From contig CAKPAL010000005.1 in NCBI GenBank assembly GCA_934132925.1, forward strand, positions 1 through 33,197: 33,197 nucleotides of DNA. The letters are read 5' to 3'. The notes beneath the pieces were generated by a model that did no database searches, was not told the DNA's origin, and worked only from the letters and a program-made list of their open reading frames with translations. This stretch comes from an uncultured Bacilli bacterium. GTDB lineage: Bacteria; Bacillota_I; Bacilli_A; RF39; UBA660. This document shows, piece after piece, positions 7,197 through 13,378 of the stretch (within the stretch, counting starts at the first letter, position 1; each line of letters starts with the position of its first letter). A program made the translations under genes and the position numbers.

Positions 7197-7682
7197 TTAT
7201 TTTTTATATTCTTCTGTTGTTGGACAGTTATTTTGTGTAATTGCTGTTATGGTATAAGTCACTTTATTATTCTTAATACCATTTCCATCCGTTACTTCGT
7301 TTTTTGTTTTAGTTATTGTTATTTGACAATTAGACATATCATGATTATCTTTAGGGTTTAACACTACTTTTTTATTACTTGAGTTAACATCCTTTACTGA
7401 TAAAAAACCTGTGTTAGCTAGAGTTCCTAAAGTAATTGTGATACTGTTATTATTTATTTTACAGGCATATGTTCCATATTTTTCATTTGATAAATTACCA
7501 TATTCACATTCTTCATAATAATTTTTAGCTGAAGTTACAATGTTATTTATTAATATATCATAGGATTTTTGCTTGGCTTGATTAGCGGTATCAATTACTG
7601 TGGGCATTACTAATACGCCAATTAAAGCTACTAATATTATTACTGCTAGTAACTCTATTAATGTAAATCCTTTTTTATTCAT
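7197..7682 (-). CDS. Type IV pilin-like protein with prepilin motif (orphan)
   Basis: This 161-residue protein starts MNKKGFTLIELLAVI: a short basic leader, a prepilin peptidase site after Gly5, then Phe and Glu5 of the mature protein and a hydrophobic helix to about residue 30. This is the type IV pilin, pseudopilin or ComGC class. The rest is a small globular domain with Cys at about 58, 73, 118 and 153, which could form disulfides outside the cell. No prepilin peptidase, assembly ATPase or membrane platform gene lies here, so it must use machinery encoded elsewhere. A second, unrelated-length pilin-like gene is at 10171. Its own promoter precedes it; ung follows. Confidence 0.8.
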   Translation of the reverse strand: MNKKGFTLIELLAVIILVALIGVLVMPTVIDTANQAKQKSYDILINNIVTSAKNYYEECEYGNLSNEKYGTYACKINNNSITITLGTLANTGFLSVKDVNSSNKKVVLNPKDNHDMSNCQITITKTKNEVTDGNGIKNNKVTYTITAITQNNCPTTEEYKK

Positions 7683-7700
7683 TATATATCACCTAAACTA

Positions 7701-7729
7701 ATTATAATATAAATATTTATTTTTAACAA
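7701..7729 (-). promoter_or_regulatory. Sigma-A promoter of the pilin-like gene at 7197
   Basis: Minus strand: -35 TTGTTA (7724-7729), 17-base spacer, -10 TATAAT (7701-7706). TAGGTGATATATA then precedes the ATG. Confidence 0.75.
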
Positions 7730-7732
7730 GTA

Positions 7733-7963
7733 TTACTCGGCATATTTATCTTTTACTAGGATGATATCGTCTCCTATTTTGGCTATTTGCTTCCAATCTA
7801 ATTCATATTCTTCACGATTAGATAGTCTTTTCATTCTTTTTTCTTCTAGGATAAGGGATTTGATATTACCCTCAGTATTTATGATTACATCTATAATCAT
7901 TCCTAATCTTTTACCAGTAGTCATGTTTATTATTTCTTTTGTCTGTAAGTCTGATAATCTCAC
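7733..7963 (-). CDS. ylmC: YlmC/YmxH-family PRC-barrel sporulation protein
   Basis: This small PRC-barrel protein (76 residues) carries RLSDLQTKEIINMTTGKRLG followed by IIDVIINTEGNIKSLIL and a final strand DDIILVKD, the layout of the YlmC/YmxH family. These genes are common in spore formers and in clostridia often follow sigG, as here: 25 bases lie between them. The molecular role is not settled. A GTG at 7963 is chosen because AGGTGATT lies 6 bases upstream; a GTG at 7972 is inside that binding site. Confidence 0.8.
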   Translation of the reverse strand: MRLSDLQTKEIINMTTGKRLGMIIDVIINTEGNIKSLILEEKRMKRLSNREEYELDWKQIAKIGDDIILVKDKYAE

Positions 7964-7988
7964 TTTAATCACCTAATTAAATATATGC

Positions 7989-8759
7989 TTATTTGATATT
8001 CTTTTTGATATTATTTATGGCATTTTTTTCTATTCGTGATATTTGAGCTTGAGATATACCTAATTCTTCCGCTATTTCCATTTGAGTTTTACCTATTATA
8101 AAGCGTTCTTTTAGAATATTTAGTTCCCTGGCTTTTAGATTCTTCATGGCTTTATCTAGAGCCAGTCTACTTTCTAGACCATATTCATCCTCTTTGACCG
8201 CTATTTGATCGTAGAGATAAATTGTGTCGCCACCATCATTATAGATTGGTTCATACATACTTACTGGTTCTCTTAAGGAATCTAAGGCTACAGATATATC
8301 ATACTCTGTTACTTTAAGAATGTCCGCTACTTCTTTATTAGAGGGTTCTTTTCCTCCAACTGATAGTTCTTCTTTTAGTTTTAATGTTTTATAGGCTAAA
8401 TCTTTTATACTTCTAGATATTCGAAGTGTATTATTATCTCTTAAGTATCTTTTTATTTCTCCTTCTATCATAGGACAAGCATACGTTGATAATCTTACAT
8501 CATAACTAGTATCGAAATTATCGATGGCCTTAACAAGGCCTAGACAGCCTACTTGAAATAAATCATCAAGATTATCAACTTTACCAGAAAATTTTCTTAA
8601 AATACTAAGAACTAGTTTTAAGTTACCATTTATTAGATCTTCTCTTGCAAAGGGGTCTCCTTCTTTCATTTTTTTAAATAATTCTAGCATCTCTTCGTTT
8701 GTTAATACTTTTATATTCGCAGTATTCACACCAGTTATTTCTACTTTATGGCGTGACAT
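7989..8759 (-). CDS. sigG: Forespore sigma factor SigG
   Basis: SigG directs late forespore transcription. The protein has 256 residues against about 260 in Bacillus. The N-terminus MSRHKVEITGVNT is the SigG hallmark. Region 2 has ALINGNLKLVLSI-type sequence with DDLFQVGCLGLVKAIDNFD and STYACPMIEGEIKRYLRDN; region 3 has REPVSMYEPIYNDGGD; region 4 has LNILKERFIIGKTQMEIAEE and GISQAQISRIEK. These match SigG rather than SigF. The ribosome binding site AAGGAGA (8769-8775) is 9 bases from ATG and is caught in the hairpin described separately. rluD lies upstream and ylmC downstream, both on the same strand. Confidence 0.95.
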   Translation of the reverse strand: MSRHKVEITGVNTANIKVLTNEEMLELFKKMKEGDPFAREDLINGNLKLVLSILRKFSGKVDNLDDLFQVGCLGLVKAIDNFDTSYDVRLSTYACPMIEGEIKRYLRDNNTLRISRSIKDLAYKTLKLKEELSVGGKEPSNKEVADILKVTEYDISVALDSLREPVSMYEPIYNDGGDTIYLYDQIAVKEDEYGLESRLALDKAMKNLKARELNILKERFIIGKTQMEIAEELGISQAQISRIEKNAINNIKKNIK

Positions 8760-8762
8760 ATT

Positions 8763-8812
8763 AAAAAATCTCCTTTCATATTCATTATGAATATTTCGAG
8801 AGATTTTTATTC
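8763..8812 (-). promoter_or_regulatory. sigG leader: RBS-hiding hairpin with embedded forespore-type promoter
   Basis: On the minus strand AAAAATCTC (8800-8808) can pair with GAGATTTTTT (8763-8772), which contains part of the sigG ribosome binding site. An inner near-palindrome ATATTCAT-A-ATGAATAT continues the stem. A SigG/SigF-type promoter overlaps it: GAATA (8808-8812), 18 bases, CATAATG (8783-8789), against GnATA and CATnnTA in Bacillus. Its start would be near 8776, after the first arm, so that transcript could not fold the blocking hairpin, while read-through from rluD could. The hairpin may also stop rluD transcripts. Confidence 0.5.
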
Positions 8813-8818
8813 ACTTTG

Positions 8819-9712
8819 TTATTTTTGTTTATATATTTCTAATATTTCTTTAAATCTTTCTGGTACTGGAGCAGTAAACTCCATGTATTCTTTTGTTCTT
8901 GGATGAACAAAGCCTAGTTTCTCAGCATGAAGCATTTGTCCAAAATCTTTATCTATTAATTTTTTGTAACCATAGACAGGGTCATTTACAACTGGATGAC
9001 CAATATAATTTAGATGTACTCTTATTTGGTGAGTTCTACCGGTTTCTAACTTACATCTTATTAGAGTAGCACTATTATATCTTTCTAATACTCTAATATG
9101 AGTTATAGCATCTTTGGAATTTTCACTTGTTACAGCCATCTTCTTACGATTATTTTTATCTCTACCAATTGGAGCATCAATAGTAGCGGTATCTTCAAGA
9201 ATTATACCTTCTACTAAGGCAATGTACTCTCGTACTACTTCTTTTTTAGCAATAGCATCCGCTAGTAGATTATGGGCAGTATCATTTTTAGCTACTAATA
9301 ATAAACCTGATGTATCAGCATCTATTCGATGAACTATTCCTGGTCTAATACTTGTATTTATAGTACTTAAATTGTTAGTATGATACATTAAAGCATTTAC
9401 CAGTGTTCCTGTATAATTACCAGGGGCAGGATGAACTACCATACCACTTGGTTTATTTACAACAATTAAATCTTCATCTTCATAATAGATGTCTAGTGGT
9501 ATATTTTCTGGAATAATATCTGTTTCTTCTATATACTCATTTATTTCTATGTTATCATTTTCTTTTAAGATGTAACTTGATTTTACTTCTTTATCGTTGA
9601 CTAAGATATTTCCATTATCAATCATTTTTTGTATTTTACTTCTAGTGTATTCAGTATTATCAGTTAAATATTTATCTATTCTTTGTCCAATATTATTTTC
9701 ATCTATTATCAT
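8819..9712 (-). CDS. rluD: RluD/RluA-family 23S rRNA pseudouridine synthase
   Basis: This 297-residue protein has an N-terminal S4 RNA-binding domain (about 8-55: GQRIDKYLTDNTEYTRSKIQ and GNILVNDKEV) and a pseudouridine synthase domain. The catalytic motif reads HRIDADTSGLLLVAKN, with the catalytic Asp at 131; family members more often have HRLD. Later blocks GRTHQIRVHLNYIGHP and LHAEKLGFVHP are typical. It is equivalent to YlyB of Bacillus and follows lspA as in many Bacillota. Its ATG lies inside the end of lspA (14-base overlap), with AGGAGG well placed. Confidence 0.93.
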   Translation of the reverse strand: MIIDENNIGQRIDKYLTDNTEYTRSKIQKMIDNGNILVNDKEVKSSYILKENDNIEINEYIEETDIIPENIPLDIYYEDEDLIVVNKPSGMVVHPAPGNYTGTLVNALMYHTNNLSTINTSIRPGIVHRIDADTSGLLLVAKNDTAHNLLADAIAKKEVVREYIALVEGIILEDTATIDAPIGRDKNNRKKMAVTSENSKDAITHIRVLERYNSATLIRCKLETGRTHQIRVHLNYIGHPVVNDPVYGYKKLIDKDFGQMLHAEKLGFVHPRTKEYMEFTAPVPERFKEILEIYKQK

Positions 9713-10160
9713 GTTTATTACCTCCTTTGACTCCTATTAATAAGAGAATTACTCCTACAACAATTAGAGTATCTGCAATATTGAATATGGGGAAGTTATA
9801 GTTTCCAAATTTTAATGATATAAAATCTATAACTGATCCTCTTATTATTCTGTCAATTAAATTACCAAGGGAACCCCCTATTATAAAAGAAAATGATATG
9901 ATATCAATCTTTCTTTCTATTTTATTTTTCTTTATATATTGTATTAGAAAGGCTAGAATAGCTATGGTTATTAATATCAAAAATATTCTTTGACCTATTA
10001 ATATACTAAAAGCTGCTCCAGTGTTATTTGTAGGAATTATATAGAAAAAATTTTTTATTATTTCAACACTATCTGATAATGGAATAAGTTTTATTACTAA
10101 TATTTTTGTTATTTGATCAATAATTAAACATATTAATGATAGTATTATTATTTTTATCAT
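9699..10160 (-). CDS. lspA: Lipoprotein signal peptidase (signal peptidase II)
   Basis: LspA cleaves the signal peptide of diacylated prolipoproteins in the membrane. The 153-residue protein has four membrane spans and the five conserved boxes: DQITKIL (about 15-21), NTGAAFSIL (46-54), GGSLGNLIDRII (96-107), VIDFI with the first catalytic Asp at 112, and FNIADT with the second at 130. TGA is its stop codon, which supports the standard code. AAGGAG precedes ATG 10160. The gene lies 10 bases after a pilin-like gene and overlaps rluD. Confidence 0.96.
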   Translation of the reverse strand: MIKIIILSLICLIIDQITKILVIKLIPLSDSVEIIKNFFYIIPTNNTGAAFSILIGQRIFLILITIAILAFLIQYIKKNKIERKIDIISFSFIIGGSLGNLIDRIIRGSVIDFISLKFGNYNFPIFNIADTLIVVGVILLLIGVKGGNKHDNR

Positions 10161-10170
10161 GTTATTCTCC

Positions 10171-10731
10171 TTATTGTTTCCAGATACATGTATTTATGAC
10201 ATAGTCTGTATTTTTTAATGTTTCTGATGTTTTATATTCTTCAGTTAAACAGCTCATATCTTCTTTTCTTATTCTAAAGCAATAGACATAATCAGAATCA
10301 CGATAGACTTCAACTATGTTACCACGATTACAAGGTGTTCCTTTATTACCTGGATTTATGTAATCATTCTCTTTGATTAGTCCACTATTTATAATATTTT
10401 GGATAGATACATTAGTACTAGATTTATATACAGTGACTGGTAAAGTTGTTTCTTGTTCTTCGTATTTTTGAGTATCTCTATTATATACTTTTTTAGTTAA
10501 TGTTTTGTTTGCGGAAAAAGGCTCTCCATAAGTAAAAGAACTTGCTTCTAGTGAAACATAACTTTCTATTGTTTTAGTTAATTGTTTTATAAACATATCC
10601 TCACTTTTTAGTTTACTTTGCTTATAGGTTTCCATAAGATTGGGTACTGCTATTACTAAAATAAGTGATAATACTACTATTACCGCTATTAATTCTATTA
10701 GGGTAAAGCCCTTTTTATTCATTTTAAACAT
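10171..10731 (-). CDS. Second type IV pilin-like protein (orphan)
   Basis: This 186-residue protein starts MFKMNKKGFTLIELIAVI: a basic leader, a prepilin peptidase site after Gly8, and a hydrophobic helix to about residue 33. The head domain contains YVSLEASSFTYGEPF, a YNRDTQKYEEQETT loop and a Cys-containing end (Cys near 133, 151, 160 and 182). Its N-terminal 15 residues match the pilin-like protein at 7197, but the heads differ. GGAGG lies 7 bases before ATG 10731. It opens the lspA-rluD run from its own promoter. No pilus assembly genes are present. Confidence 0.78.
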   Translation of the reverse strand: MFKMNKKGFTLIELIAVIVVLSLILVIAVPNLMETYKQSKLKSEDMFIKQLTKTIESYVSLEASSFTYGEPFSANKTLTKKVYNRDTQKYEEQETTLPVTVYKSSTNVSIQNIINSGLIKENDYINPGNKGTPCNRGNIVEVYRDSDYVYCFRIRKEDMSCLTEEYKTSETLKNTDYVINTCIWKQ

Positions 10732-10752
10732 AGTCTTTCCTCCACTACCTAT

Positions 10753-10781
10753 ATATTATCATAAATGACTATTTTTATCAA
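10753..10781 (-). promoter_or_regulatory. Promoter of the pilin-lspA-rluD run
   Basis: Minus strand: -35 TTGATA (10776-10781), 17-base spacer, -10 TAATAT (10753-10758). The -35 forms one arm of a palindrome shared with the divergent promoter. Confidence 0.55.
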
Positions 10782-10793
10782 GATTACTTGATA
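10776..10793. promoter_or_regulatory. Palindrome TATCAAG-ATTA-CTTGATA between divergent promoters
   Basis: Perfect 7-base arms are separated by ATTA. The arms hold the -35 elements of the two divergent promoters (minus at 10776-10781, plus at 10788-10793). It could be an operator acting on both, or simply two facing TTGATA boxes. Confidence 0.35.
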
Positions 10794-10816
10794 TTTTTTC
10801 TATTTATATATATAAT
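10788..10816 (+). promoter_or_regulatory. Sigma-A promoter of the DUF192-gpsA operon
   Basis: -35 TTGATA (10788-10793), 17-base spacer, -10 TATAAT (10811-10816). The start would be near 10823, ten bases before the DUF192 ATG, which places AGGTGG at the very 5' end of the message. Confidence 0.75.
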
Positions 10817-10832
10817 TGGTATAGGTGGTAGA

Positions 10833-11147
10833 ATGAAATTGATATATGAAAATAAAGATATTGATTTATATGAATGTAAAGCCTTTTTTTCTAGATTAAA
10901 GGGATTTATGTTTACTAAAAATATTGATAAGGCCCTTTTATTTGATAGATGTAATAGTATTCATACTTTTTTTATGAAAGAGAATATTGATGTTATCATG
11001 TGTGATAAATATAATAGAGTTTTATTCTTTTACAAGGATTTATCTAGAAACAAAGTTATACTACCTAAAAAGGGTGTTACTAAGGTATTTGAAACTCCCA
11101 GTGGATACTTTGATGTTAAGATTAATGAAAGGATGATAATTAAATGA
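10833..11147 (+). CDS. DUF192 family protein
   Basis: This protein (104 residues) matches the DUF192 fold. The pattern FFSRLKGFMFTKNID stands where the family has a conserved R-x-x-G-L-M, then ALLFDRCNSIHTFFMKENIDVI matches the family's conserved I-H-T-F/M-x-M-x-x-x-I-D segment, and VFETPSGYFD is near the end. The family is small, often secreted, and of unknown function; no signal peptide is seen here. ATG at 10833 follows AGGTGG; an earlier start at 10788 would begin in the promoter. The stop overlaps the gpsA start (ATGA). Confidence 0.8.
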   Translation: MKLIYENKDIDLYECKAFFSRLKGFMFTKNIDKALLFDRCNSIHTFFMKENIDVIMCDKYNRVLFFYKDLSRNKVILPKKGVTKVFETPSGYFDVKINERMIIK

Positions 11148-12115
11148 ATGTTGCTATAATTGGTACTGGTGCTTATGGTATGGCACTTGCTAGTATTTTT
11201 TATGATAATAAATGTAAAATTAAAATGTGGACTAATAGTGAAGATGAAAAAAAGATGTTACTTAAAAATGGTAAGAGTGACAAGGTAGATTTTGTGATAC
11301 CTAAAGATATTGTTATTAGTACCGATATGAAAGAAGTTGTTGACAATGCTAATCTTATTATGATTGCTATTCCTGCTAAGTTTTTAGATGGTACTAGTAA
11401 AGAATTAAAAAAATATTATAATAGTAAACAGGTTATTTGTATTGCCTCTAAGGGTATTGAACAACATACTTGTAGATTTTTATATGATGTTATTAGGGAT
11501 AATATTAAGACTAGTAATATTGCTATTATTTCTGGGGGTACTTTTGCCGTTGATATTGTGTATAAAGTACCTATTGGACTTACTCTTGCTACTAAAAGTA
11601 ATTATGCTAAGGATGTAGTTATTAAAGGTATGAAAAATGACTATGTTAAGTTAAGACATACTAGAGATGTTATTGGTACTGAAATATGTGGTGCTATTAA
11701 AAATGTTATTGCGATTAGTGCTGGAATACTTGATGGAATGGGATACCCTATTTCTACTAGTAGTATGTTTATTACAGAATCTCTACATGATATTAAGGAC
11801 TTGATTAAGGCTCTCGGTGGTAGTAAGAAAACGATTCTTTCTTTTGCTGGTTTTGGAGACCTTCTTCTTACTTGTACCTCGGTTAAAAGTAGAAATTATA
11901 CTCTTGGTAAAATTATTGGTGAAGGTAAAAGTAAAGAAGAAATTGATAAGTATATTGAAAGTACCACTATCGAGGGATTATATACTCTTATGTCTATTAG
12001 AAAATTAATTAGGAATAAGAAGATTAAGATGCCGATTATTGACCTTACGTATGATATTATTATTAATGGTAAATCACCAGATGAACTTAAATCTTTCTTA
12101 AATAAAAAAGAATAA
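11144..12115 (+). CDS. gpsA: Glycerol-3-phosphate dehydrogenase [NAD(P)+]
   Basis: GpsA reduces dihydroxyacetone phosphate to sn-glycerol 3-phosphate for phospholipid synthesis. The 323-residue protein begins with the dinucleotide fold MNVAIIGTGAYGMALA (GxGxxG type) and has IAIPAKFLD, IASKGIE, the catalytic lysine block GAIKNVIAISAGILDGMGY (about 187-205) and FAGFGDLLLTCTSVKSRNY. Length and motif order are normal. It overlaps the DUF192 gene by four bases and is translated in concert with it. Confidence 0.96.
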   Translation: MNVAIIGTGAYGMALASIFYDNKCKIKMWTNSEDEKKMLLKNGKSDKVDFVIPKDIVISTDMKEVVDNANLIMIAIPAKFLDGTSKELKKYYNSKQVICIASKGIEQHTCRFLYDVIRDNIKTSNIAIISGGTFAVDIVYKVPIGLTLATKSNYAKDVVIKGMKNDYVKLRHTRDVIGTEICGAIKNVIAISAGILDGMGYPISTSSMFITESLHDIKDLIKALGGSKKTILSFAGFGDLLLTCTSVKSRNYTLGKIIGEGKSKEEIDKYIESTTIEGLYTLMSIRKLIRNKKIKMPIIDLTYDIIINGKSPDELKSFLNKKE

Positions 12116-12157
12116 AAGTAGTTAGTTATTTTCGATATAACTTTCTACTTTTTTTAT
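12115..12157 (+). terminator. Terminator between gpsA and miaA ends
   Basis: AAAGTAG (12115-12121) pairs with CTACTTT (12145-12151), with GTTAT/ATAAC pairing inside, followed by a T-run. The right part overlaps the 3' end of miaA, which converges from the other side. Confidence 0.55.
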
Positions 12158-13003
12158 GGTATTATTAAAATTATTATAATCTGTTTCAAACCAAACTACT
12201 GGTAATTGATGGTTAAAGAAGGTATATTGTCTTTTGGCATAGTGTCTAGAGTTTTGTTTTATTTTTTCAATTGCTTCTTCTTTAGTACAATTACCATCTA
12301 AATAATTATAGATTTCACGATAGCCAATAGCATTTAGTAATGGTTTTGTTTTTATACCTTTGTCGTAGAAGGATTTTACTTCTTCGAGTAGTCCTTGATT
12401 TATCATTTCATCTACTCTTTTATTTATTTTATCATATAGTACTTGTCTATCTGTAGTAAGTCCAATAAAGATTACATCATATAATAATTTATTTGTTTTA
12501 TTTTTACTTATTGATTCATTATTTTCTTTATAATAATTGATAGCTCTTATTAATCTACGACGATTATCTTTATCTATTATGATATCTTTATCTAGTTTTT
12601 TTAATTCTTCATATAGTTCTTCATTAGTTAAGTTGTCATAAGTACTACTATTTTTTTCTTCAGATAATTTGTAATCATATAGGGCTGCTTTTATATAAAG
12701 GCCTGTTCCTCCTACTAGAATGGGTGTTTTATTTCTGCTTTGAATTTCTTTTATTTTTTCTCGGCAATCTTTTTGATAGTGATAAATGGTATAGTCTTCA
12801 GTTACTTCTTTAAAATCTAATAAATGATGAGGAATACCTTCTTTTTCTTCTTCAGTTATTTTAGCACTACCTATATCTAATCCTTTATATACTTGAACGG
12901 CATCGGCATTTATTATTTCACCATCATATTTTTTGGCTAGTTCAATACTTAATTTTGTTTTTCCTACTGCTGTTGGTCCTGTTATGACAATTATTTTATT
13001 CAT
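12122..13003 (-). CDS. miaA: tRNA dimethylallyltransferase
   Basis: MiaA adds a dimethylallyl group to A37 of tRNAs reading UNN codons. The 293-residue protein has the P-loop GPTAVGKT (9-16), the conserved INADAVQVYKGLDIGSAK, PHHLLDF, PILVGGTGLYIKA, DRRRLIRAI-type block KDNRRRLIRAINYY and the late KQNSRHYAKRQYTFF. AAGGAGG precedes ATG 13003. It ends the long rimP-to-miaA run; in many Bacillota mutL is also directly upstream of miaA, but here a small unknown gene lies between them. Confidence 0.96.
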   Translation of the reverse strand: MNKIIVITGPTAVGKTKLSIELAKKYDGEIINADAVQVYKGLDIGSAKITEEEKEGIPHHLLDFKEVTEDYTIYHYQKDCREKIKEIQSRNKTPILVGGTGLYIKAALYDYKLSEEKNSSTYDNLTNEELYEELKKLDKDIIIDKDNRRRLIRAINYYKENNESISKNKTNKLLYDVIFIGLTTDRQVLYDKINKRVDEMINQGLLEEVKSFYDKGIKTKPLLNAIGYREIYNYLDGNCTKEEAIEKIKQNSRHYAKRQYTFFNHQLPVVWFETDYNNFNNTIKKVESYIENN

Positions 13004-13034
13004 ATTGTCCTCCTTTTTAAAGAAAAGAAGATGT

Positions 13035-13226
13035 TTATTTTGTCTTCTTCTTTTGATTGCTTTGATTAAATGAATAATCTTCTACTTTTCTTAAGCCTAG
13101 TTCTATTTCTTTTAATTCATTAGCTCTTCTTAATTCTAAGGATAAATATTTTAGTACTTCGATATTTTTGTTGTTTTCTCTTAAGGCTAATGTTAAATTT
13201 CTCATTACATCTGTTTCATATGACAT
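13035..13226 (-). CDS. Small hypothetical protein between mutL and miaA
   Basis: This protein (63 residues) is not recognised. Residues 1-45 look like one or two amphipathic helices (MRNLTLALRENNKNIEVLK, then LSLELRRANELKEIELGLR), and the tail is polar and basic (NQSNQKKKTK). It is probably soluble. ATG at 13226 follows GGGGTGATATT at good spacing; an upstream in-frame start at 13277 would place that binding site inside the gene. The strong site and the position in the operon support a real gene. It is preceded by the hairpin array at 13288-13370. Confidence 0.6.
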   Translation of the reverse strand: MSYETDVMRNLTLALRENNKNIEVLKYLSLELRRANELKEIELGLRKVEDYSFNQSNQKKKTK

Positions 13227-13287
13227 AATATCACCCCACTTGCCACTTATAATAGCATAATCTATGGTGTATGTCAAACATATTTTT

Positions 13288-13370
13288 AATTTAGAGACTT
13301 ATTATTAAGGCTCTAAATTATTATAGAAAGACCTTAGGCTTTCTATAACACGAAAGAGACCTTAGGCTCT
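13288..13370. repeat. Hairpin repeat array, units 2-4 (AC...GG family)
   Basis: Unit 2: AATTTAGAG (13288-13296), loop of 14 starting AC and ending GG, CTCTAAATT (13311-13319). Unit 3: TTATAGAAAG (13321-13330), loop ACCTTAGG, CTTTCTATAA (13339-13348). Unit 4: CAC-GAA-AGAG, loop ACCTTAGG (13359-13366), CTCT-GAA-GT. Stems differ completely but each is perfectly paired. The array lies between mutL and the small gene at 13035. Confidence 0.6.
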
Positions 13371-13378
13371 GAAGTACT

